A stretch of DNA of 64,000 nucleotides from Gilvibacter sp. SZ-19 (GCF_002163875.1 NZ_CP019333.1:2176864-2240863); one strand, 5' to 3'. Shown: positions 48,875 to 57,355, counted from the first letter of the stretch. Made by a program: numbers and translations. The notes: generated from the sequence alone by a model not told the origin.

Positions 48875-49999
48875 ATGAAAAAAGTAGTTTTATGCGCAGC
48901 AGCTCTATTATTCGGAACTGTGGGTTTTGCCCAAATGAATGATAGTGATGTATTCCAGGACGGTAATGGCAACGCCTCATCCGTATTACAATCTGGATTG
49001 ATGAACGTCTCTGACGTTGACCAAATTGGTGACAACAACGACTCTGAAGTAGAGCAGTTCGGAACCACCAACGACTCTGATGTAGATCAAATTGGTAACA
49101 ACAACCAATTCTACACTACACAAGACGGTACGAGCAACACCTCTGTTACTTATCAAGAAGGTAACGGAAACCAAGGTGGTGGTACCGGACTTATCTGGGG
49201 TACTTACCAATCAGGTAGCGACAACCTTGCTTACACTACATCTTTAGGTGATGGTAACAACGCCGGTACGCGTCAAGCGGGTGCTGACAACGTTTCTGAT
49301 ATCTATCAATTTGGTGTAGGTAACGTAGCTAACGGAGGTCTTTGGGGTGTGTACCAAACTGGTAACGAGAACGATGCCGATGTTGATCAGCTTGGAAACA
49401 ACAACGTTGTGGACAACTTGAGACAAGACGGTCTTCAGAACCAGTTCAAGATCACACAAACTGGAGACTCTAACACCGCTTCTTCTTTCCAACAAGGAGA
49501 GCGCAACCTAGGTGGTGGTGGAAGCCTTATTTGGGGTATCAACCAAGAAGGTAACAACAACACAGCTACCAACTCTTCTATCGGAAACGACAACAACTCT
49601 GGTACTGGACAGTACGGAGACATGAACGTTTCTGCTATCGAGCAAGTAGGTGATATGAACGACGCTAACGGTGGATTCTTCGGAAACTATCAAGTAGGTG
49701 ACATGAACAGTGCTTATATAGGACAGTTCGGTGACTTGAACGACGCTCAGAACACTTCTATCGGTAACGAGAACATCGCTAACGCGACTCAAGACGGGGA
49801 TGAGAACATCTCTACTGCTAACCAAACTGGAGACTTGAACGAGTCTTATGTTGCACAAGATGGTTTCAACAACATGTCAGATGTTGACCAAATTGGTAAC
49901 TCTAACCTAAGCAACGTTTCTCAGAACGGAACTCAGCACATGTCTGTAGTTCTTCAGACTGGAAACGGAAACAGCAGTACAGTTACTCAGAACGACTAA
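48875..49999 (+). CDS. Giant curlin-repeat protein 1 (CsgA-like major curli subunit)
   Basis: 374 residues. A signal peptide ends near VGFAQ (residue 20). The rest is built from half-repeats of about 11 residues with the curlin pattern S-x-V-x-Q-x-G-x-x-N. I count 25 exact Q-x-G-x-x-N motifs and four variants (SLGDGN, SIGNDN, SIGNEN, QNGTQH), against 5 full 22-residue repeats in E. coli CsgA. Four Gly-rich inserts (GGGTGLIWG-like) give a higher-order repeat of about 112 residues (starting near residues 101 and 213). The C-terminal HMSVVLQTGNGNSSTV is shared with curlin 2. It is expected to be secreted through CsgG and to polymerise as amyloid at the cell surface. Confidence 0.88.
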   Translation: MKKVVLCAAALLFGTVGFAQMNDSDVFQDGNGNASSVLQSGLMNVSDVDQIGDNNDSEVEQFGTTNDSDVDQIGNNNQFYTTQDGTSNTSVTYQEGNGNQGGGTGLIWGTYQSGSDNLAYTTSLGDGNNAGTRQAGADNVSDIYQFGVGNVANGGLWGVYQTGNENDADVDQLGNNNVVDNLRQDGLQNQFKITQTGDSNTASSFQQGERNLGGGGSLIWGINQEGNNNTATNSSIGNDNNSGTGQYGDMNVSAIEQVGDMNDANGGFFGNYQVGDMNSAYIGQFGDLNDAQNTSIGNENIANATQDGDENISTANQTGDLNESYVAQDGFNNMSDVDQIGNSNLSNVSQNGTQHMSVVLQTGNGNSSTVTQND

Positions 50000-50026
50000 T
50001 CTCAATTGATATTTAATTGATCTGCT

Positions 50027-50055
50027 CCACTGCCCTGTGTTTAACAGGGCGGTGG
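50027..50055 (+). other. Hairpin between curlin genes 1 and 2
   Basis: Stem CCACTGCCCTG/CAGGGCGGTGG (50027-50037 with 50045-50055). No T-run follows; an RNA-stability or attenuation element is likely. Confidence 0.65.
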
Positions 50056-50078
50056 TCTAGATCAAAAATCAAAGCGAT

Positions 50079-50096
50079 AAGCAGGCAACTGCTTTT
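50079..50096 (+). other. Second small hairpin before curlin gene 2
   Basis: AAGCAG-GCAA-CTGCTT followed by TT (50079-50096), terminator-like but short. Confidence 0.45.
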
Positions 50097-50117
50097 CCCC
50101 ACAACCTTACAATTTTT

Positions 50118-51374
50118 ATGAAAAATTTATTAAGTGCATTCGCAATATTGTTCTCTGTAGCAGCTTTTGCTCAATCCAATAGCAGTGTAGTTACCCAAAC
50201 CGGTAGCGGAAACGGTTCTGCCGTTAATCAAACCGGATTTATGAATAACTCTACTGTAGATCAAGTTGGAGATGACAATACCTCTGCGGTTGATCAGACC
50301 GGTAGCATGAACCAAAACGATACGGATCAGCTTGGAAATAACAACGATTCTGATGTAGATCAGATCGGTGATTCCAACCAGGCCAATACCTATCAAGGTT
50401 TCGGTGCCGGTGCTTCTATCAACGATGATAACGATTCAAACATCTATCAGGAAGGGTCTTCGAACACTGCAAACGTCAATCAATTTGGCGATGCAGACGG
50501 AGCCGGTTCAGATGGAAACTTTGCTTGGATCAGACAAGAAGGCAATGACAATAGTTCGGACATTACCCAAGAAGGAGACGTCAATGACGGCAGAAACCGT
50601 CAAATTGGAGACAACAACGACTCCGACATTCTTCAACAAGGGGATTTCAACTATGCCGGAAGTGATCAGCAAGGTAATGGCAACGACAACGATCAGACCC
50701 AAGTTGGTGACGACAATACTGCAGAAAACGAACAGTTTGGAGATAGTAATACAAATCAAATGACCCAAACTGGAAACATGAACTACGCTGGCGCTGGTCA
50801 GTATGGTAACGGAAACATTAGTGTTATCACCCAAACCGGTGATAATAATGGAGCCTTGACCATCCAAGACGGTGATTCCAATGGTAGTCTTGTTTCACAG
50901 ACCGGAGATGATAACGTTTCTATAGTTTACCAAATAGGTACTGCCAACGGTTCACTCGTTAACCAAATCGGTGACGACAACGAATCTTATGTTGAGCAGT
51001 TAGGCAACAACAATACTTCTGGTGTTGCTCAACTTGGTGACGAGAACTACTCATCTGTAGCTCAAGACGGTTTACTTAACAACAGTAGTGTATTTCAAGA
51101 TGGAGACCGAAACGAAAGTATCGTTCAGCAAATTGGAATGGGCAACTTTAGCGATGTGAAGCAATTCGGCGACGATAACTTCAGTGATGTATACCAAGAA
51201 GGTAACACCAATGTTTCTGGTGTTATTCAAACAGGTGACCTCAATGAGAGCGTTGTAAGCCAAATTGGTAACAGCAACTCTAGTACTGTGCTTCAGACTG
51301 GATTCAACCACATGAGTGTAGTGAATCAAGTTGGAAACGGAAACAGTTCAACTGTTGTTCAGAGCGATCTGTAG
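50118..51374 (+). CDS. Giant curlin-repeat protein 2
   Basis: 418 residues. The signal peptide ends near AAFAQ (residue 19). I count 31 exact Q-x-G-x-x-N half-repeats and two variants (QFGDAD, QTGFNH). One irregular insert (QGFGAGASINDDN, near residues 94-106) interrupts the array. Compared with curlin 1 it is more regular and richer in Asp, and it lacks the GGGxGLIWG inserts. The C-terminal HMSVVNQVGNGNSSTV matches curlin 1, suggesting a conserved capping or targeting role. Major or alternative amyloid subunit exported by CsgG. Confidence 0.88.
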   Translation: MKNLLSAFAILFSVAAFAQSNSSVVTQTGSGNGSAVNQTGFMNNSTVDQVGDDNTSAVDQTGSMNQNDTDQLGNNNDSDVDQIGDSNQANTYQGFGAGASINDDNDSNIYQEGSSNTANVNQFGDADGAGSDGNFAWIRQEGNDNSSDITQEGDVNDGRNRQIGDNNDSDILQQGDFNYAGSDQQGNGNDNDQTQVGDDNTAENEQFGDSNTNQMTQTGNMNYAGAGQYGNGNISVITQTGDNNGALTIQDGDSNGSLVSQTGDDNVSIVYQIGTANGSLVNQIGDDNESYVEQLGNNNTSGVAQLGDENYSSVAQDGLLNNSSVFQDGDRNESIVQQIGMGNFSDVKQFGDDNFSDVYQEGNTNVSGVIQTGDLNESVVSQIGNSNSSTVLQTGFNHMSVVNQVGNGNSSTVVQSDL

Positions 51375-51386
51375 CAAAAAGACCGA

Positions 51387-51443
51387 GTCCTTAGTTGGAT
51401 AAGGACCTAATAATATTGGGCGTGCCTCTTGATAGGCACGCCC
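51387..51443 (+). other. Two hairpins after curlin gene 2
   Basis: GTCCTTA/TAAGGAC (51387-51393 with 51400-51406) and a strong GGGCGTGCCT/AGGCACGCCC (51418-51427 with 51434-51443). No T-run follows, so partial termination or protection of the upstream mRNA is likely; this would give more curlin than assembly proteins. Confidence 0.65.
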
Positions 51444-51481
51444 ATTATATCGTTAATTAAAGACCTAATTTAACGTTAGAG

Positions 51482-51976
51482 ATGAAAAGAAAAATCAACT
51501 TACTAATTGTACTTATCCTGACTGTATTTGGAGGGATGCAAGCACAGACCTATACGGACGATGAGGTCAGTGATCAGCAGCAACAAGTACTCTTACAGAA
51601 TCAACGCAATACTCCTGAAGCAAGGGCGACCAACTCCAACGATAACAATGTTTTTATCGATCAGCTTGGAGCCAATAACAGTTTGCAGATCAATACCACG
51701 GCAGATAACAGCAGCTTTGTCATTGCTCAGGTGGGAGACAATAACATTATCGACCTACAGTTGCGCGTAGACCTGGTGAATCAACAGATCCAACAACGTG
51801 GTAATAATCATTTAGTCAGTGATTTTAGTACCAATACGCGCTTACACAATCTGACCATTGTACAAGACGGAGCAAATCAAAATTTTGTTTTTCACGGAGG
51901 CAACAGCATTTCTGAAGATATGAAGATCACCATGCAAGGACAGAATCAATCTATAATTGTGCGCAGCTTCAACTAA
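51482..51976 (+). CDS. Short curlin-like protein, candidate CsgB-like nucleator
   Basis: 164 residues with a signal peptide ending near GMQAQ (residue 21). A polar Gln/Asn/Asp region is followed by about five degenerate curlin-like units (FIDQLGANNSLQI, FVIAQVGDNNIIDL, QIQQRGNNHLVS, IVQDGANQNFVF, ITMQGQNQSIIV). Size and degeneracy resemble CsgB, the outer-membrane nucleator of curli, but identity with CsgB rather than CsgA cannot be fixed by eye. It is followed 3 bp later by the csgE gene. Confidence 0.7.
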   Translation: MKRKINLLIVLILTVFGGMQAQTYTDDEVSDQQQQVLLQNQRNTPEARATNSNDNNVFIDQLGANNSLQINTTADNSSFVIAQVGDNNIIDLQLRVDLVNQQIQQRGNNHLVSDFSTNTRLHNLTIVQDGANQNFVFHGGNSISEDMKITMQGQNQSIIVRSFN

Positions 51977-51979
51977 AAC

Positions 51980-52759
51980 ATGCGATCTGAGGGGAATTTG
52001 CGCTGGAGCGTGCTATTGATTTTACTGCTTATGGGCTATACGGCTCAAGGGCAGATCTACAATAAAGATGTGGCTGCCAAGTTGGATGTCGAGTTCAATG
52101 ATGAGTTCATCAATATCATAGCCTCTGGTCTAAATAAGACCTCCATAGACAAATCCCTTAGATATGTAATTACCGCCTTTGTCCTTTTAGAGGACGGTAC
52201 GACCGTCAAAGAAGACAAGGAAGAACGATTTGTTTTGCCAGCAGCGGAGAAAAAAGTATTGAATAGCCTCACCTTACCTAGAAGAGACCTACGCAGAAAG
52301 ATCATTCTGCTTCTCATTTACGACGAAAACGATAAGATAATCGGAAAAGACAGAGTAGTGTTCTACGGAGATGACAAGAAAGATCCTGATCTTTTCTCCT
52401 TTGAGCAGGACCCAAATAAGAATCAGCAAGAAGCCATGGACGAACCCGACGGAATAGTGCTGCGTGGCCTTGTAATTGAGAACACCAAGACCAAACCTGC
52501 TCGCGACTTTTATCGCGAATACTATGCAAACTATTTGGCCAAGAAGGTTAATTCTGAGTTTATCATAACCATAGACGAACTATTAGCACTGGGCACAAAC
52601 ACTAAGGTAGAAGTAAAGGTCGGTGATGCTTTAGTTTGGCAATTCTTTGTAAACCCCAGAAGCGACTATATATCTGACATGGCAGATATTGCATTGAACC
52701 GCACCATTCGCTATTTGCAGCAGCAAAAACGCGATCAAAATACGATCAGAAAATACTAA
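51980..52759 (+). CDS. csgE: CsgE curli chaperone with an extra N-terminal domain
   Basis: 259 residues, twice the usual length of CsgE. After a signal peptide (to about residue 24), residues 30-130 form a beta-rich domain (SLRYVITAFVLLEDGTT, KEERFVLPAAEKKVLNSL, RRKIILLLIYDENDKIIG). This resembles CsgH, a periplasmic inhibitor of CsgA aggregation known from Alphaproteobacteria. Residues 150-250 are CsgE: LRGLVIENTKTKPARDFYREYYANYL, ITIDELLALGTNTKVEVKVGDALVWQFFVNP. CsgE caps the CsgG pore from the periplasm and selects curlin. The CsgH comparison is inference. Confidence 0.82.
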   Translation: MRSEGNLRWSVLLILLLMGYTAQGQIYNKDVAAKLDVEFNDEFINIIASGLNKTSIDKSLRYVITAFVLLEDGTTVKEDKEERFVLPAAEKKVLNSLTLPRRDLRRKIILLLIYDENDKIIGKDRVVFYGDDKKDPDLFSFEQDPNKNQQEAMDEPDGIVLRGLVIENTKTKPARDFYREYYANYLAKKVNSEFIITIDELLALGTNTKVEVKVGDALVWQFFVNPRSDYISDMADIALNRTIRYLQQQKRDQNTIRKY

Positions 52760-52767
52760 CTAACACA

Positions 52768-53160
52768 ATGAGAATACTACTAACCTTTATTTTATTCGGA
52801 CTCGCACAGATCAGTTTTGGTCAGGAGCTTGTTTATCGTCCTATTAATCCGGCATTTGGCGGAGACACGTTCAATTACAACTGGCTGCTGAACTCGGCCA
52901 ATGCGCAGAACGGTTTTAATGAAAGCTTTGGCCGCGAAGATCTTTCCACCCTTGACAGCTTTGCAGAGAGTCTAAACCGACAGATTTTAGGACAGCTCAC
53001 GCGCGGTCTTTTTTCTGCCCAATTGGGCGATGGTCTTGAGGCTGGAACTTACAGTTTCGGAACTCTTGCTTTAGAGATATTTGATTCTGCAGAAGGTCTG
53101 GTAGTCAATATACTCGACACCTCCACAGGAGAACAAACCCAAATAATCATTCCCAACTAG
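52768..53160 (+). CDS. csgF: Curli assembly protein CsgF
   Basis: 130 residues. Signal peptide to about residue 19, then the highly conserved CsgF segment LVYRPINPAFGGDTFNYN with NWLLNSANAQN following, which inserts in the CsgG channel. The C-terminal half is a beta-rich tail exposed at the surface. CsgF couples secretion to nucleation. It follows csgE by 8 bp and precedes csgG by 11 bp. Confidence 0.95.
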   Translation: MRILLTFILFGLAQISFGQELVYRPINPAFGGDTFNYNWLLNSANAQNGFNESFGREDLSTLDSFAESLNRQILGQLTRGLFSAQLGDGLEAGTYSFGTLALEIFDSAEGLVVNILDTSTGEQTQIIIPN

Positions 53161-53171
53161 CAAACAATACA

Positions 53172-54590
53172 ATGAGAAAGCTTATGTACAGGATATCTAT
53201 CCTCGCTATGCTTGTGCTTTTTAACAGCTGTGGCGCCCTGTTCAATCAGCCTGTCGATGTGCAAAATGCGCGTCTTGGTGAGCTGTCAGATCAGACCACT
53301 GTGCTAAAACAATTACCACTGCCTAACGAACCAATAGTTGTTGGTGTATACAACTTCAAGGATCAGACTGGTCAGTACAAAGCTGTTGAAAACGGAAGCA
53401 CCTTTAGTACCGCCGTTACCCAAGGCGCTACAACCATTCTAATAAAAGCGCTTGAAGATTCGCAATGGTTCAATCCTATTGAGCGAGAAAATTTGAGCAA
53501 CTTGCTCAACGAGCGCAATATTATCCGATCCACTCGCGACGATTTTAGAAAGGCCAATCCTGATGCCAATATCCCCAGACTCAAGCCTTTGCTCTTTGCG
53601 GGCATACTCTTAGAAGGAGGTGTGATCTCTTACGATACTAACATACTTACTGGTGGGGCCGGGGCGCGTTATTTTGGAGCCGGAGGATCTACCCGTTACA
53701 GACAAGACCGTATCACCGTTTACTTGCGCGCAGTTTCTACGAGCAATGGGGCCATTTTAAAAACCGTATATGTGTCCAAAACCATTTTGTCCCAAGCCGT
53801 AGACGTAAGTCTGTTCCGTTATGTGAACTTCCAGCGTCTTTTAGAAGTGGAGACTGGTTTTACTAAGAACGAGCCTACCCAATTGGCCGTGTCAGAAGCT
53901 ATTGAAAAAGCGGTGGAGGCCTTAATTATTGAAGGGATCATGGACGGACTTTGGCAGTCTAAAGAAGGTGAGGAGATCGATCAAAAACTAATTGACGACT
54001 ATTTGCTAGAAAAGGAGCTCGAAGCTTCCACCGGTCTTTACGAACGTGAATTGGCTGAGCGTAGCGAAAAGAAACACGTGCTCAGCCTAAATTTAGGGGG
54101 AACCTATATCAATGGTGATTTCTCTTCGAGCGACGTGGATGCTAACGCAGGTCTTGGCTACCAATACAAACTCTCTGATGCTTTCCGAGTAGGGGTAGAA
54201 GGGAGTATTTTACGATTGAATGCCAACAAGGCCATTTCCAGACGTTATTGGTGGCTAACAGCCGATGCCAATCTGCAATATCGCTTACTGCCTTACGATA
54301 AATTCTCACCAATTTTCTACGGAGGAGGAGGCTATATGAGCTTTGTAGACAATACCGAGGCCAAGTTTCTGCAAGATTGGGAAGGTTTCTTTAAAGTACA
54401 AGGCGGAGCAGGATTTGAATATATGGTGAACCCGAACTTTTCCATACTCGCTCGAGCTGGCTATCACGTCAGCTTTACAGATAAATTAGATGACGAGATC
54501 TTCGGTTCAAGAGACGATCACTATTTGACCTTTGGAATAGGTCTGAATTACCACTTTGGTGGTGGTACAACCAAACAAACAACAAACTAA
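53172..54590 (+). CDS. csgG: CsgG curli secretion channel with C-terminal beta-barrel domain
   Basis: 472 residues against about 277 in E. coli CsgG. Lipobox LFNSC with Cys20. Residues 21-285 are CsgG: VVGVYNFKDQTGQYK, TTILIKALEDSQWFNPIEREN, the pore-hairpin region YDTNILTGGAGARYFGAGGS (up to YRQDRITVYLRAVS), and SEAIEKAVEALIIEGIM. Residues 300-472 form a separate OmpA/OmpX-like outer-membrane beta-barrel or barrel-like domain (VLSLNLGGTYINGDF, DAFRVGVEGSILRL, FGIGLNYHFGGG). CsgG is a nonameric outer-membrane pore for curlin. The added domain is unusual compared with E. coli, and may anchor or gate the pore. Confidence 0.9.
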   Translation: MRKLMYRISILAMLVLFNSCGALFNQPVDVQNARLGELSDQTTVLKQLPLPNEPIVVGVYNFKDQTGQYKAVENGSTFSTAVTQGATTILIKALEDSQWFNPIERENLSNLLNERNIIRSTRDDFRKANPDANIPRLKPLLFAGILLEGGVISYDTNILTGGAGARYFGAGGSTRYRQDRITVYLRAVSTSNGAILKTVYVSKTILSQAVDVSLFRYVNFQRLLEVETGFTKNEPTQLAVSEAIEKAVEALIIEGIMDGLWQSKEGEEIDQKLIDDYLLEKELEASTGLYERELAERSEKKHVLSLNLGGTYINGDFSSSDVDANAGLGYQYKLSDAFRVGVEGSILRLNANKAISRRYWWLTADANLQYRLLPYDKFSPIFYGGGGYMSFVDNTEAKFLQDWEGFFKVQGGAGFEYMVNPNFSILARAGYHVSFTDKLDDEIFGSRDDHYLTFGIGLNYHFGGGTTKQTTN

Positions 54591-54599
54591 ACGCGACCC

Positions 54600-56108
54600 A
54601 TGAAATCCCAACTTATATATAAATGCTTAGTTTTTGCAGTCTTTGTAGTTCTCAGTGCGTGCAGTGAGGATAAAATAGAAGACGGCGTTACAGGAACGCT
54701 CACAGGCTTGGTAGTTTCAAGTGGAGATAATGCTCCTTTAGCTAATGTAAAGATCTCTACGCAGCCTATAACCAGTACCGTGTTCACTGATAATGCAGGA
54801 CTATTTGAAATTACCAATGTGCCTGTAGGCGATTATGCCGTGCAAGCAGAGCTTGATGGTTTTGTGGTAGAGTTTGAGGCAGCAGTTATTGCTGCCGATA
54901 GAGAATCTAACGTCATCTTTGAACTCAGCAGAGAAGTACTGGACAATAACTCTCCCAATACTCCTGTGGCCATAAGTCCGGCCAATAATGCTACAGATCT
55001 GCCCTTGAGTTTAGAATTCGTTTGGTCGGGTGGAGATCCGGACGAAGATGATACCGTGACCTATACCATCAGCCTACAAAACGATCAGAACGACGAGGTC
55101 TTAGAATTGCAAACTGTTTCAGACACTACGCTCACAGTGAATAGTGGCCTTATGTTCTCCACACAATATTTCTGGCAGATCAGCGCAGACGATGGTGTCA
55201 ACCCTCCGGTATTGAGCGCGATAAACAGTTTTGAAACCACAGCTATTCCTAATGCTGAGTATCTCTTTGTTAGAAAAGTAGGTTCAAACAATGTGATCTA
55301 CGGAGCCGATCTGGACGGAAACCTCATTCAATTGACCTCCGAGGCTACCAACAGCTGGAGACCTCGAAAGAACAGCGCTATTGGAAAAATCGCCTATTTG
55401 CAAAGTGTAGGTGGCCAGACGCAATTATTTATCATGGATGAGGATGGCGGTAATAAACAACAGCTCACCTTTGCAGTTCCGGTAAGTGGATTTGACTTGA
55501 ACGAAGTTGATTTTGCTTGGGAACCTAATGGAGCCAGTATCCTTTTCCCAACATTGAGTGGGGTTAGGCAGATAAGTACAACGGCAACCACTGGAGTAAC
55601 AACTTCTTTTTATGAACCTGCTGCAGGCTTATTAGTGACCGAAATTGCTTGGAGTGAATTTAACGACATCATTGCCTTAAAGCTAAACGATATAGAGGGT
55701 TATAATGTTTCTATAATTACTGTGGATATAGACGGAAATTTACTGGATACTGTTTTTGATGGACAACCAGGGGCTGCAGGAGGACTAGACTTGAATATAG
55801 ACGGTTCCAAAGTGCTGTATTGGTATGACATTTCCGGATTTGAATTGCCTTCTTATTTGCCTCAGGATGCGCGATTATTTCTTTACGATAGAGTCTCTTC
55901 GAGTACGACAACCATAGATACGGCGGTACCCACCGGAAGAAATAATTTCGATCCGCGATTCGGACCAAATGAGAATGATATTTACTACACCGACAAACCA
56001 AGAGCCGCTACAGCTACTCCTAGTGTCTTTTTTCATGACCTCGGAGGAGCTCCTGGTAATGCAGAACAATTACTGACCAATGCGGCTATGATCGATTACG
56101 AGCAATAA
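54600..56108 (+). CDS. Lipoprotein with carboxypeptidase-regulatory-like, FnIII-like and beta-propeller domains
   Basis: 502 residues. Lipobox VVLSAC (Cys21). Residues 30-110 are a CarboxypepD_reg-like fold (TGTLTGLVVSSGDNAPLANVKI, GLFEITNVPVGDYAVQAEL). Residues 120-225 are a fibronectin III-like unit (SPANNATDLPLSLEFVWSGG, QYFWQISADDG). Residues 232-502 look like a TolB-type propeller (GNLIQLTSEATNSWRP, IAYLQ, LFIMDEDGGNKQQLTF, DPRFGPNENDIYYT). It follows csgG by 9 bp and ends the operon, so it is a candidate accessory factor for curli at the outer membrane. No known curli protein has this plan. Confidence 0.8.
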   Translation: MKSQLIYKCLVFAVFVVLSACSEDKIEDGVTGTLTGLVVSSGDNAPLANVKISTQPITSTVFTDNAGLFEITNVPVGDYAVQAELDGFVVEFEAAVIAADRESNVIFELSREVLDNNSPNTPVAISPANNATDLPLSLEFVWSGGDPDEDDTVTYTISLQNDQNDEVLELQTVSDTTLTVNSGLMFSTQYFWQISADDGVNPPVLSAINSFETTAIPNAEYLFVRKVGSNNVIYGADLDGNLIQLTSEATNSWRPRKNSAIGKIAYLQSVGGQTQLFIMDEDGGNKQQLTFAVPVSGFDLNEVDFAWEPNGASILFPTLSGVRQISTTATTGVTTSFYEPAAGLLVTEIAWSEFNDIIALKLNDIEGYNVSIITVDIDGNLLDTVFDGQPGAAGGLDLNIDGSKVLYWYDISGFELPSYLPQDARLFLYDRVSSSTTTIDTAVPTGRNNFDPRFGPNENDIYYTDKPRAATATPSVFFHDLGGAPGNAEQLLTNAAMIDYEQ

Positions 56109-56145
56109 GAGCATAACTAGGCTTTAGTAATTATAGCAATTGTGG

Positions 56146-56153
56146 TATTTTTG
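56146..56153 (+). promoter_or_regulatory. Probable purM -7 box
   Basis: TATTTTTG (TAnnTTTG) 20 bp before the purM start at 56174. The -33 TTG is not clear. Confidence 0.45.
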
Positions 56154-56173
56154 CGCTTAAAGTCAACCACAAT

Positions 56174-57355
56174 ATGAGTAAGGAGGTTTCTAAACGTTAT
56201 GCCGGGCGCGGAGTATCTGCGGCCAAAGAGGACGTTCACAATGCTATCAAGAATATCGACAAGGGTTTGTTCCCTAAGGCATTCTGTAAGATTGTCCCTG
56301 ATTACTTAACAGGAAGCCAAGATCATTGTTTGGTAATGCATGCCGATGGTGCAGGAACCAAATCTTCTCTGGCTTATATGTATTGGAAGGAGACTGGAGA
56401 TCTATCGGTTTGGAAGGGGATCGCTCAAGATGCCTTGGTGATGAATCTGGATGACCTTCTCTGTGTCGGTGCGACTTCTGGTATTACGCTGAGTTCTACA
56501 ATCGGAAGAAATAAGAATTTAATTCCCGGTGAGGTCATAGCAGCGATAATCAATGGAACCGAAGAACTGGTTAAAGAGATGGCGGATTTTGGCGTTGACA
56601 TTTATCCAACCGGAGGCGAAACAGCCGATGTTGGGGATCTGGTACGAACCATCATTGTCGACTCTACCGTTACCGCTCGCATGCGACGTGATGAGGTGAT
56701 AGACAACGGCAATATTAAGGCCGGCGATGTGATCGTTGGTTTGGCTTCTTACGGTCAAGCTACTTACGAAACCGAGTACAATGGCGGTATGGGAAGCAAC
56801 GGCTTAACTTCTGCAAGACACGATGTTTTTGGTAAAGAGCTAGCAACGAAATATCCAGAGAGTTTTGACCCAGCGGTGCCTGAAGAACTCGTTTATTCGG
56901 GGGCTAAAAAATTGACAGATAAGGTTACCGACAGTCCTTTAGACGCAGGTAAACTTGTGCTATCGCCAACGCGAACTTACGCCCCGATAATCAAAAAGAT
57001 ATTAGAAACTGTAGACAGACAACATATTCACGGAATGGTACATTGCAGTGGAGGTGCACAGACCAAGATCTTACACTTTGTAGATCGGTTCCACATTGTT
57101 AAGGATAATATGTTCGAAGTACCACCACTATTTAACCTCATTCAAGAGCAAAGCGGTACGGACTGGAAAGAGATGTATCAGGTTTTCAATATGGGGCATC
57201 GTATGGAGCTTTATGTTCCTCAGGCTGTTGCCGATCAAATCATCGCTATTTCTGAATCCTTCGGAGTAGCTGCTCAGATAGTAGGTAGGGTCGAAGATGC
57301 GGCAGAAAAGTCATTGACCATCCGCAGCCAACAAGGAGAATTCCACTATCATTAA
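56174..57355 (+). CDS. purM: Phosphoribosylformylglycinamidine cyclo-ligase (AIR synthetase)
   Basis: 393 residues, the longer Bacteroidota form of PurM. Motifs are RYAGRGVSAAKEDVHNAIK, MHADGAGTKSSLAYMYW (ATP/substrate loop), QDALVMNLDDLLCVGA, YPTGGETADVGD, GLASYGQATYETEYNGGMGSNG-type region (residues 193-215), and HCSGGAQTKIL. It closes the imidazole ring of AIR in purine synthesis. It starts 65 bp after the curli operon and precedes prfA by 33 bp. Confidence 0.92.
   Translation: MSKEVSKRYAGRGVSAAKEDVHNAIKNIDKGLFPKAFCKIVPDYLTGSQDHCLVMHADGAGTKSSLAYMYWKETGDLSVWKGIAQDALVMNLDDLLCVGATSGITLSSTIGRNKNLIPGEVIAAIINGTEELVKEMADFGVDIYPTGGETADVGDLVRTIIVDSTVTARMRRDEVIDNGNIKAGDVIVGLASYGQATYETEYNGGMGSNGLTSARHDVFGKELATKYPESFDPAVPEELVYSGAKKLTDKVTDSPLDAGKLVLSPTRTYAPIIKKILETVDRQHIHGMVHCSGGAQTKILHFVDRFHIVKDNMFEVPPLFNLIQEQSGTDWKEMYQVFNMGHRMELYVPQAVADQIIAISESFGVAAQIVGRVEDAAEKSLTIRSQQGEFHYH

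Noticed and set aside
48875-51374. CRISPR-like spacing of short repeats
   Set aside because: The periodic units are in-frame 33-bp codon repeats of curlin genes, with no constant repeat and unique spacer pattern and no cas genes.
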